This document shows, in pieces, positions 57,274 through 64,000 of a stretch of DNA of 64,000 nt (within the stretch, counting starts at the first letter, position 1; each line of letters starts with the position of its first letter). This DNA is from Castellaniella sp034674885 (GTDB lineage: Bacteria; Pseudomonadota; Gammaproteobacteria; Burkholderiales; Burkholderiaceae_B). The translations under genes and the position numbers were made by a program. The notes beneath the pieces were generated by a model. The model was not told the DNA's origin and made no database searches. It worked only from the letters and a program-made list of their open reading frames with translations. The stretch is from the NCBI RefSeq assembly GCF_034674885.1, contig NZ_JAUCDS010000001.1, forward strand, positions 186,001 through 250,000. Direction: 5' to 3'.

Positions 57274-58296
57274 ATGACGCTTCTGATCACGGGCGGTGCC
57301 GGATACATCGGTTCGCATACGGTCCTGGAATTTCTCAGCACCGGGCAGGATGTGCTGGTACTGGACAATCTCGGCAACAGTTCCCGCGAATCGCTGGCCC
57401 GAGTCGCCGCCCTGACGGGCCGCACTCCGGGCTTCGTCCAGGGCGACGTGCGTGACCGCGCATTGCTGGACCGGCTGTTCGCGCAGCACAGCATCAGCGG
57501 CGTGGTGCATTTCGCGGGCCTGAAGGCCGTGGGCGAAAGCGTGCGCGAACCGCTGCGCTACTACGACAACAACGTCAACGGCACACTGACCCTGTGCCAG
57601 GCCATGGCTGCTGCCGGCGTTTACCAGATGGTCTTCAGTTCCTCGGCTACCGTCTACGGCGACCCGGCAGACATGCCGATCACCGAAGCCTGCCCGACCG
57701 GTCAGCCCACCAATCCCTACGGCAGATCCAAGCTGATGGTCGAGCAAGTGCTGCAGGATCTGGCCGCCGCCGACCCCCGCTGGGCCATCGCCGTGCTGCG
57801 CTATTTCAACCCCGTGGGCGCCCACGCCAGCGGCCGCATCGGCGAAGACCCGCACGGTATCCCCAACAACCTGCTGCCTTACATCAGCCAGGTGGCCGTG
57901 GGCCGGCTGGAACGCGTGTCGGTATTCGGCCACGATTACCCGACGCCTGACGGCACAGGCGTACGCGACTACATCCACGTGGTGGACCTGGCCCAGGGGC
58001 ACCTGGCCGCTCTGGCCTATCTGCAGCGGCACCCGGGGGCTCACATCTGGAACCTGGGCACCGGAACCGGCTATTCCGTGCTGGACATGATCCACGCATT
58101 CGAAGCCGCCAGCGGTCGTCCCATCCCCTACGTCCTGGCCCCCCGCCGCCCCGGCGACATCGCCGCCTGCTGGTCCGACCCTGCCAAGGCCCGACGCGAC
58201 CTGGGCTGGCAGGCGCAGCGCGGCCTGACGCAGATGATGGCAGACGCCTGGCGCTGGCAATCCGGCAACCCGGATGGCTATCCGCCGGACAATTGA
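57274..58296 (+). CDS. galE: UDP-glucose 4-epimerase
   Basis: A 340-aa extended SDR interconverting UDP-glucose and UDP-galactose. The NAD motif is G7-GAG-YIG with the start TLLITGGAGYIGSH. The catalytic pair is Y149/K153 in NPYGRSKLM, with FSSSATVYGD supplying the catalytic Ser/Thr. Typical GalE motifs are LRYFNPVGAHASG and VRDYIHVVDLAQGH. It may also supply galactose-type sugars for the envelope. It is a standard GalE, not the TviC/WbpP-type uronic acid epimerase missing from the capsule locus. Confidence 0.95.
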   Translation: MTLLITGGAGYIGSHTVLEFLSTGQDVLVLDNLGNSSRESLARVAALTGRTPGFVQGDVRDRALLDRLFAQHSISGVVHFAGLKAVGESVREPLRYYDNNVNGTLTLCQAMAAAGVYQMVFSSSATVYGDPADMPITEACPTGQPTNPYGRSKLMVEQVLQDLAAADPRWAIAVLRYFNPVGAHASGRIGEDPHGIPNNLLPYISQVAVGRLERVSVFGHDYPTPDGTGVRDYIHVVDLAQGHLAALAYLQRHPGAHIWNLGTGTGYSVLDMIHAFEAASGRPIPYVLAPRRPGDIAACWSDPAKARRDLGWQAQRGLTQMMADAWRWQSGNPDGYPPDN

Positions 58297-58415
58297 CGCC
58301 AGCCAGGCACGAAAGTAGGCAGATATTCCCCGCTTACTGCATCGATCAATGACGTGGGGTTTTCCCTAATATAGCGGACATCCCATTCTGGACACCGCCC
58401 AGGCGAACCCTTGTC

Positions 58416-60170
58416 ATGAAAAACCTGAAAATCAGCACGCGGCTGGCCGCCGCGTTTGCGTTTCTGTTGTCTCTTGCCCTGATTGTGGCCTTGATCGGCA
58501 TCTGGAATGCCCGCAGTTCCCAGGCCATCTCAAAAGAAATCGTCGAGCGTCAGCAGATCAACCAATTGATGACCGAGTGGGTCCGCGCCGTGGAAGTCCG
58601 CGCCAACCAGGTCATCGGCTACGTACTGGTGTCCGACCCGGACGTCCTGGAACACCTGAAAAAAGGCATCGACACCGCCACGGCCAACATCGCCCAATAC
58701 GACGTCCAGGCTCGGGCCCTGTTCAAATCCGGCGAATCCCTGCGCATGTACGGCGAAATCCTGGAACTGCGCAAGCAGTATCTAGCAGAGATGAACGCGG
58801 CCTTCGAAGCGCTGGACAAACGCCAATCCATCGTTGCCACGGAAATCGCGCGCGACAAGCTGCCGCAGCTGGGGCAAACCTACGTCAACACCATCGACAA
58901 GCTGCGCGCCTATCACAGCGCGGGCATCGAAGCGGCCCAGGCACTTCAGACGCAGCAGGCCCAGACCAGCGAAACCATCCTGATCATCGCCACCCTGCTG
59001 GCTTTCATCCTGGGGCCGCTGTTCGCCTGGCGGGTGATGCGCGCCATCACTCATCCGCTGCGCGACGCCGTTTCGGTGGCGGAAAGCATCGCCCACAACG
59101 ACCTCAGCCATCAGATCACGTCGACATCCACCAACGAAATCGGCCAGCTGCTGCAGGCCCTGGGCCGCATGGCGCAGAATCTGCGCAGCACCGTCGGCAA
59201 AGTGCGCGGCGGCGCCGATTCCATCGCCTCGGCTGCTGGCCAGATTTCCGCCGGCAACCTGGACCTGTCATCGCGCACCGAAGAGCAGGCCAGTTCCCTG
59301 GCGCAGACCGCCGCCACGATGGAAGAAATCACCGCCACCGTGCGCCAGAACGCCGACAACGCCCAACAGGCGAATTCCCTGGCCGCCGCCGCCGCGCACA
59401 CGGCCTCCAGCGGGGGCGCCATGGTTGCCGAACTGGTGGGCACCATGGGCGAGATCAACAGCAAATCCCAGCAGGTCGCCGACATCATCGGCGTGATCGA
59501 TTCGATCGCCTTCCAGACCAACATCCTGGCGCTGAACGCCGCCGTCGAGGCCGCCCGCGCCGGCGAACAGGGCCGGGGATTCGCCGTGGTCGCCGCCGAG
59601 GTCCGCGCCCTGGCGCAACGATCGGCCGGCGCCGCCAAGGAAATCAAGGACCTGATCGACACCTCCGTCCAGGCCGCCTCCAAGGGCAACGAGCAGGCCG
59701 CCCACGCCGGCAACACCATGCAGGAGATCGTCGACAGCATCAACCGCGTCACCGACATCATGGGCGAGATCAGCGCGGCCAGCCGCGAGCAGACCACCGG
59801 CATCGAGGAAATCAATTCCGCCATCACCCAGATGGACGACGTCACCCGGCAAAACGCCAGCCTGGTGGAAGAATCCGCCGCCGCCGCGACCAGCCTGCAG
59901 GAACAGGCCGACACGCTCGCCCACCTGGTGGCCACCTTCAACCTGGGCAACCAGGCCGATGCAGCAGGCGCCGGCGCGTCGGCCTACGCCCGGCCCGCAG
60001 CTGCCCCCCGCCTCCCCTCGGCCCCCGAAAAAACCATCAGCCCGGCCCCACAGCAACCCCGCCGGAAAACATCGGCCAACACCTCCGCTGCCGCTGTCCG
60101 CCCCGCGCTGCGCGCCCCCGGCAAGCCAGTGCCCGCCACGGCCAGCACGGAAGAATGGACTGAGTTCTGA
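58416..60170 (+). CDS. Methyl-accepting chemotaxis protein (first of a tandem pair)
   Basis: A 584-aa chemoreceptor. TM1 is at residues ~10-30 (LAAAFAFLLSLALIVALIG), followed by a ~155-residue four-helix-bundle periplasmic ligand domain. TM2 is ILIIATLLAFILGPLFAW and a HAMP domain starts near MRAITHPLRDAV. The cytoplasmic signalling domain contains the hairpin tip VIDSIAFQTNILALNAAVEAARAGEQG (split by its motif NILALNAAVEAARAGE). The C-terminus ends EEWTEF, a CheR/CheB-tethering pentapeptide (xWxxF). The signalling half is nearly identical to the next gene. Confidence 0.95.
   Translation: MKNLKISTRLAAAFAFLLSLALIVALIGIWNARSSQAISKEIVERQQINQLMTEWVRAVEVRANQVIGYVLVSDPDVLEHLKKGIDTATANIAQYDVQARALFKSGESLRMYGEILELRKQYLAEMNAAFEALDKRQSIVATEIARDKLPQLGQTYVNTIDKLRAYHSAGIEAAQALQTQQAQTSETILIIATLLAFILGPLFAWRVMRAITHPLRDAVSVAESIAHNDLSHQITSTSTNEIGQLLQALGRMAQNLRSTVGKVRGGADSIASAAGQISAGNLDLSSRTEEQASSLAQTAATMEEITATVRQNADNAQQANSLAAAAAHTASSGGAMVAELVGTMGEINSKSQQVADIIGVIDSIAFQTNILALNAAVEAARAGEQGRGFAVVAAEVRALAQRSAGAAKEIKDLIDTSVQAASKGNEQAAHAGNTMQEIVDSINRVTDIMGEISAASREQTTGIEEINSAITQMDDVTRQNASLVEESAAAATSLQEQADTLAHLVATFNLGNQADAAGAGASAYARPAAAPRLPSAPEKTISPAPQQPRRKTSANTSAAAVRPALRAPGKPVPATASTEEWTEF
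59238..59772 (+). repeat. 535-bp perfect direct repeat, copy 1 (chemoreceptor signalling domain)
   Basis: Bases 59238-59772 are identical to 61178-61712 at every position, offset 1940. The identity begins and ends inside the coding regions, with scattered differences on both sides. High similarity continues to about 59953. Confidence 0.95.
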
Positions 60171-60179
60171 GGCGTCGTT

Positions 60180-60245
60180 CCTGCCGCCTCCGACCCGGGC
60201 GGCAGGACTCTGAGGATGAAAAGGCCCCCGACACGGCCCTTTTTG
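60180..60245 (+). terminator. Stem-loops between the two chemoreceptor genes
   Basis: Two structures in tandem. CCTGCCGCC (60180-60188) pairs perfectly with GGCGGCAGG (60198-60206). Then AAAAGGCC (60219-60226) pairs with GGCCCTTTT (60235-60243) with one bulged C, ending in a T run. The second is the likely terminator of the first chemoreceptor gene; its A-rich side makes it usable in both directions. Confidence 0.7.
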
Positions 60246-60355
60246 TGCCGTTTGGATTTGGACACACTTCGTACAATCGAGTGAAAAATCGTCCGGTCCG
60301 CGTCGGGCAGGCTGCCCGCGTGGTTCCGAAAGTCTCTCCATACCTCGAGAACTCC

Positions 60356-62167
60356 ATGCGTAACCTCAAAATCGGCACCCGGCTGGCGCTGGGCTTTGGT
60401 CTCATCATTGTCCTGCTGTTGATCATGTCCGGCATCGGCGCATGGCGCATGATCGCAACCGAACAGGACGGCGACGCTCTGGTACACCGCCAGAACAACA
60501 ACGCCCTAGTGCTGCGCTGGGCCCGCCAGGTCGAAGTCAACGCCAACCAGGCGCTGGCGGCTGCGAACCTGACCAACCCCGACGTACTCAAGTCCTTCAA
60601 GGACGGCATGGAGGCTTCGTCGCAGCGCTCGGACGATCTCCAGAAGCAGATCGAAGCCGGCCTGCAAGCCCCCGACACCATCGCGCAATTCAAGAAGGCT
60701 CTCGTCGAGCGCGACAAATACCACAGCGGCAGCGTCCAGGCCTTCAAGGACCTGGACAACGGCGACTACGCCAAGGCCGACGCCTTCTTCAACCAGGAAA
60801 TGCCAAAGATCACCGCGCAGTACATCGCGGAAATCGACAAGCTCTCCAGCTTGCAGAACGGCATGGTCGAACAGACCTTCGCCGACAACGCCACCGCCAA
60901 CCGGCTGGGCCTGACCTCGCTGGGCGTGGCTACCCTGCTGGCGCTGATCCTGGGGCCGCTGTTCGCCTGGCTGGTGACGCGGTCCGTCACCCACCCGCTG
61001 CGCCATGCCGTCAGCCTGGCTGAATCCGTGGCCCGCCGCGATCTCAGCCACCAGATCCACGCCGACGGCAAGGACGAAATCGGCCTGCTGCTGCGCGCCC
61101 TGGGCTCGATGGAGGAAAACCTGCGCAGCGCCGTGAGCGAAGTGCGCAGCGGTGCCAATTCGATCGCCTCGGCCGCCGGCCAGATTTCCGCCGGCAACCT
61201 GGACCTGTCATCGCGCACCGAAGAGCAGGCCAGTTCCCTGGCGCAGACCGCCGCCACGATGGAAGAAATCACCGCCACCGTGCGCCAGAACGCCGACAAC
61301 GCCCAACAGGCGAATTCCCTGGCCGCCGCCGCCGCGCACACGGCCTCCAGCGGGGGCGCCATGGTTGCCGAACTGGTGGGCACCATGGGCGAGATCAACA
61401 GCAAATCCCAGCAGGTCGCCGACATCATCGGCGTGATCGATTCGATCGCCTTCCAGACCAACATCCTGGCGCTGAACGCCGCCGTCGAGGCCGCCCGCGC
61501 CGGCGAACAGGGCCGGGGATTCGCCGTGGTCGCCGCCGAGGTCCGCGCCCTGGCGCAACGATCGGCCGGCGCCGCCAAGGAAATCAAGGACCTGATCGAC
61601 ACCTCCGTCCAGGCCGCCTCCAAGGGCAACGAGCAGGCCGCCCACGCCGGCAACACCATGCAGGAGATCGTCGACAGCATCAACCGCGTCACCGACATCA
61701 TGGGCGAGATCAACGCGGCCAACCGCGAACAGACCACCGGCATCGAGGAAATCAATTCCGCCATCACCCAGATGGACGACGTCACCCGGCAAAACGCCAG
61801 CCTGGTGGAAGAATCCGCCGCCGCCGCGACCAGCCTGCAGGCCCAGGCCGACACGCTCGCCCAGCTGGTGGCCACCTTCAACCTGGGCAACCACGACGAT
61901 GCAGCCACTGCCGGCGCCCGCCCGCACGCGCATGCTGGCTCATCCGCAGGCGCGCACCCGCAGTCCGGCGCATCGGCCAAGGCCCCGCCGGCCGCCGCTC
62001 CGCGCCTGCCCTCGGCCCCCGAAAAGGTCGTCAGCCCGGCCCCGCAGCGTCCGCGCCGCGAAACCGCAGCCGAAGCCACCGCCCCTGCGGCCGCCCGCCC
62101 GGCGCTGCGCGCCCCCGGCAAACCGGCTCCTGCCACGGCCGACACCGAGGAATGGACGGAGTTCTGA
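60356..62167 (+). CDS. Methyl-accepting chemotaxis protein (second of a tandem pair)
   Basis: A 603-aa chemoreceptor of the same design. TM1 is LGFGLIIVLLLIMSGIGAW and the ligand domain has a helix-bundle pattern (NNNALVLRWARQVEVNANQAL). TM2 is LGVATLLALILGPLFAWLV, then HAMP from SVTHPLRHAVSLAES. The signalling domain shares the 535-bp identical block with the upstream gene. A longer Ala/Pro/His-rich linker (THAHAGSSAGAHPQS-like) leads to the same EEWTEF tether. The periplasmic domains differ, so the pair probably senses different ligands. ATG 60356 is chosen because the family begins MRNLKIGTRL. Confidence 0.94.
   Translation: MRNLKIGTRLALGFGLIIVLLLIMSGIGAWRMIATEQDGDALVHRQNNNALVLRWARQVEVNANQALAAANLTNPDVLKSFKDGMEASSQRSDDLQKQIEAGLQAPDTIAQFKKALVERDKYHSGSVQAFKDLDNGDYAKADAFFNQEMPKITAQYIAEIDKLSSLQNGMVEQTFADNATANRLGLTSLGVATLLALILGPLFAWLVTRSVTHPLRHAVSLAESVARRDLSHQIHADGKDEIGLLLRALGSMEENLRSAVSEVRSGANSIASAAGQISAGNLDLSSRTEEQASSLAQTAATMEEITATVRQNADNAQQANSLAAAAAHTASSGGAMVAELVGTMGEINSKSQQVADIIGVIDSIAFQTNILALNAAVEAARAGEQGRGFAVVAAEVRALAQRSAGAAKEIKDLIDTSVQAASKGNEQAAHAGNTMQEIVDSINRVTDIMGEINAANREQTTGIEEINSAITQMDDVTRQNASLVEESAAAATSLQAQADTLAQLVATFNLGNHDDAATAGARPHAHAGSSAGAHPQSGASAKAPPAAAPRLPSAPEKVVSPAPQRPRRETAAEATAPAAARPALRAPGKPAPATADTEEWTEF
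61178..61712 (+). repeat. 535-bp perfect direct repeat, copy 2 (chemoreceptor signalling domain)
   Basis: The second copy of the block identical to 59238-59772. It covers the methylation helices and the hairpin tip of the second chemoreceptor. Confidence 0.95.
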
Positions 62168-62242
62168 TCCCCTGATCGACGGATTCGCCCCATTTCCCGA
62201 AACGGGGCTTTTCAATACAATCGACGGGTTGCTGCATTGCTC

Positions 62243-62276
62243 GCCCACCTCACCGCTTGCAAGCGGCGAGGTGGGC
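62243..62276. other. Long perfect inverted repeat before the ABC binding-protein gene
   Basis: GCCCACCTC-A-CCGCTTG (62243-62259) is mirrored by CAAGCGG-C-GAGGTGGGC (62260-62276), giving a 16-bp stem with one A/C mismatch and no loop beyond the central TTGCAA. It ends 11 bases before the ribosome site of the GTG-started gene. Only CGTTTC follows, so it is a weak terminator at best; it may be an operator or an mRNA structure. Confidence 0.6.
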
Positions 62277-62301
62277 CGTTTCATTCCAAGGAGACACACT
62301 C

Positions 62302-63450
62302 GTGCGTACCGGTATATTGCTGGCCACCCTGACCACTGCACTGTTCGCTTTGCCATCCCTGGGCCTGGCCCAGGTCAAGATCGGCGTCGTCACCTCGGCC
62401 ACCGGCCCCACCGCGCTGGTGGGCATCCCGCAAAAGAACACCGTGCCCCTGCTGCCCACGCAGGCGGGCGGCCTCTCCATCGACTACATCAGCCTGGACG
62501 ATGCCAGCGACCCCACACAGACCGTCACGGCCTTCAAGAAGCTGATTTCCGAAGACCACGTGGACGCCATCATCGGGCCCACCGGATCGCCCAATGCCAT
62601 GAGCGTGCTGCAGTTCGCGGCGGAATCCGGGACACCCATGCTGGCGCCCGTGGGGGCAGCCTCCATCGTGCTGCCCATGACGGACCAGAAAAAATGGGCC
62701 TTCAAGACCACCCAGAACACGGACATCATTGCCCAGGCGCTGGTGCGCGACATGGTCAAGCGTGGCATCCGCACGGTCGGGTTCATCGGATTTGCGGATG
62801 CCTACGGCGACGACTGGTATCAGGTCTTCAACAAACTGGCCCAGGAAAACGGCCTGAAGCTGACCGTGTCCGAACGCTATCAACGCACGGACAGTTCGGT
62901 CACGGGCCAGGCCCTGAAGCTGCTGGCCGCCAAGCCCGACGCCATCCTGGTGGCTGGAACTGGCGGCGCTGCCGCCCTGCCCCAGTCCACGCTGGCGCAA
63001 CAGGGTTACAAGGGGCAGTTCTACCAGACCCACGGCGCCGCACTGCCCGCTTTCCTGAAGCTGGGCGGCAAGGCCACGGAAGGCACCATCCTGGCTGCCA
63101 GCCTGATGCTGGTGCTGCCGGAAATCGCGGATGACAACCCGTCCAAGCCCATCGCCCAGGACTACATCCAGCGCTATCAGGCGCGTTACAACGAACGCCC
63201 GGCGACCTTCGGCGCCAATGTATACGATGCGGGCCTGCTGCTGCAGCATGCCATCCCGACGGCCGCAAAAACCGCAAAGCCTGGTACCCCCGCCTTTCGT
63301 CAGGCCCTGCGCGACGCGCTGGAACAAACGCACGAACTGGTCGCCACCCAGGGGGTCTACAACATGAGCCCGGCCGACCACAGCGGCTTTGACCAGCGCG
63401 GCCGCGAACTGATCACCGTGAAGAACGGCGCCTGGACGTTACTGCGCTGA
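62302..63450 (+). CDS. ABC transporter substrate-binding protein (branched-chain amino acid type)
   Basis: A 382-aa periplasmic receptor of the LivJ-like Peripla_BP_6 family. The signal peptide covers residues 1-22 (LLATLTTALFALPSLGLAQ). The mature part begins VKIGVVTSATGPTALVG and contains DDASDPTQTVTAFKKLISED and VDAIIGPTGSPNAMSV, typical of the family. I chose GTG 62302: an AAGGAGA site lies seven bases upstream, and the ATG-led frame at 62257 runs through the inverted repeat. No permease or ATPase genes accompany it in the window, so it is an orphan receptor. It converges with dsbC, overlapping by 12 bases. Confidence 0.92.
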   Translation: MRTGILLATLTTALFALPSLGLAQVKIGVVTSATGPTALVGIPQKNTVPLLPTQAGGLSIDYISLDDASDPTQTVTAFKKLISEDHVDAIIGPTGSPNAMSVLQFAAESGTPMLAPVGAASIVLPMTDQKKWAFKTTQNTDIIAQALVRDMVKRGIRTVGFIGFADAYGDDWYQVFNKLAQENGLKLTVSERYQRTDSSVTGQALKLLAAKPDAILVAGTGGAAALPQSTLAQQGYKGQFYQTHGAALPAFLKLGGKATEGTILAASLMLVLPEIADDNPSKPIAQDYIQRYQARYNERPATFGANVYDAGLLLQHAIPTAAKTAKPGTPAFRQALRDALEQTHELVATQGVYNMSPADHSGFDQRGRELITVKNGAWTLLR

Positions 63451-64000
63451 CGGCTGGGCGTCGAGTTTCTTTTTCAGGGCGTCCAGGGGCAGGGCGCCAT
63501 TGACCCGGCTGCCATCGGCAAAGAACAGGGCAGGCGTGCCCTGGATGTTCAGCTTGCGGCCCAGCGCCAGATTGTCCTGGATGGGGGTCGAGCAGTCCGC
63601 CGTGGCGGGCAGTTCACCGTTCAACATCCAGGCCTTCCAGGCCTTGGCCGGGTCGGCTGCGCACCAGATGTCCCGGGATTTGGTCGCGGAATCGGGCGTC
63701 AGGATCGGAAACAGGAAGGTATAGACCGTGACGTTGTCCACATCTTCCAGGGTATGGTGCAGTTGTTTGCAATAGCCGCAGTTGGGGTCCTCGAAGACGG
63801 CGACCTTGCGGGCGCCCGTGCCCTTCACCTGGCGGATGGCACGGTCCAGCGGCAGGCTGTCGAACGCCACCTGCTGCAGCACTTCCAGCCGTTCCGCCGT
63901 CAGATCCCGGCGGGCCTTGGCATCGATCAGCGAGCCCTGCAGCACATAGTTCACCCGGGCATCGGTGTACAGCAGATCCAGCCCCACCTGCACCTCGTAG
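63439..64000 (-). CDS. dsbC: Thiol:disulfide interchange protein DsbC (N-terminal part outside the window)
   Basis: The C-terminal ~187 residues of a DsbC/DsbG-type periplasmic disulfide isomerase. The dimerisation-domain end (YEVQVGLDLLYTDARVNYVL, read from the window edge) passes into a linker helix and then the thioredoxin fold with the active site CGYC in VFEDPNCGYCKQLHH. The cis-proline loop is in NIQGTPALFFADG. A second Cys pair (IWCAADPAKAW and ATADCSTP) matches the structural disulfide. The frame stays open to base 64000, so the start codon lies beyond the window; the apparent GTG at 63993 is an internal valine. Confidence 0.92.
   Translation of the reverse strand, partial: YEVQVGLDLLYTDARVNYVLQGSLIDAKARRDLTAERLEVLQQVAFDSLPLDRAIRQVKGTGARKVAVFEDPNCGYCKQLHHTLEDVDNVTVYTFLFPILTPDSATKSRDIWCAADPAKAWKAWMLNGELPATADCSTPIQDNLALGRKLNIQGTPALFFADGSRVNGALPLDALKKKLDAQPSAQ

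Noticed and set aside
57274..58296. galE as the missing tviC (UDP-GlcNAcA 4-epimerase) of the capsule locus
   Set aside because: It is a canonical GalE of 340 aa with typical GalE motifs, far from the capsule operon, and no dehydrogenase (tviB) accompanies it.
59238..61712. Repeat array of CRISPR or mobile-element type
   Set aside because: The repeat is a single pair of long coding blocks inside two chemoreceptor genes, with no short spaced repeats, inverted ends or transposase.

Overview
The window looks like chromosome of a high-GC betaproteobacterium, most likely Alcaligenaceae (Bordetella/Achromobacter/Castellaniella-like). The reasons are the gene complement, the GC-rich codon use with long antisense shadow ORFs, several Bug/TctC-type and TRAP-type uptake systems, and a CIRCE-controlled groESL. 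No insertion sequences, tRNAs, rRNAs, phage genes or CRISPR arrays are visible.

Layout. (1) 1-5.1 kb: the 5' tip of an ABC transporter ATPase gene, a LysE/LeuE-type exporter, the peroxide-defence genes ahpC and ahpF, and small envelope-stress-type proteins (PRC-barrel, 48-aa membrane peptide, BON lipoprotein). (2) 5.2-17.3 kb, all leftward: a Vi-antigen-type capsule operon in the order tviD-tviE-vexA-vexB-vexC-vexD-vexE-vexL. Polymerase, O-acetyltransferase, export, lipid-anchor and periplasmic-lyase genes are present. The precursor genes tviB/tviC and the regulator tviA are absent. Its vexC homologue has lost every recognisable ATPase motif. (3) 17.7-19.8 kb: groES-groEL with a CIRCE operator. 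(4) 20.0-31.6 kb, all rightward and tightly packed: an accessory catabolic gene set with a complete tripartite tricarboxylate transporter (tctC-B-A), an NAD-epimerase-like protein, two DapA-fold enzymes (one DUF993), two xylose-isomerase-like TIM barrels, an enolase-superfamily enzyme, a Gfo/Idh/MocA oxidoreductase and a TetR regulator. I cannot match it to a described pathway.

(5) 31.6-42.6 kb: housekeeping genes. These are dgkA and pyrF; the leftward block ribBX-ribH-nusB-thiL-pgpA-pncC; ftsY divergent from rsmD-coaD; and asmA followed by an orphan MOSC-N protein. (6) 42.9-46.6 kb: the pntAA-pntAB-pntB transhydrogenase operon, with a tiny leader ORF, and a YcgR/PilZ protein. (7) 46.8-55.1 kb: a probable trans-4-hydroxy-L-proline degradation locus. 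An FAD amino-acid oxidase, 4-hydroxyproline 2-epimerase and GntR regulator run rightward. A semialdehyde dehydrogenase, a DapA-like deaminase and a DctPQM TRAP transporter run leftward. Both outer ends carry the same short ATAT-rich motif.

(8) 55.3-64.0 kb: a tautomerase, a DUF4168 protein, tpm, a HiPIP, galE, two tandem chemoreceptor genes sharing a 535-bp block of perfect DNA identity, an orphan branched-chain-amino-acid-type ABC binding protein, and the 3' part of a dsbC-like gene cut by the window edge.

The strongest candidates for new biology are the motif-less VexC ATPase homologue inside an otherwise intact Vi-type export operon, and the uncharacterised 20.0-31.6 kb catabolic cluster.
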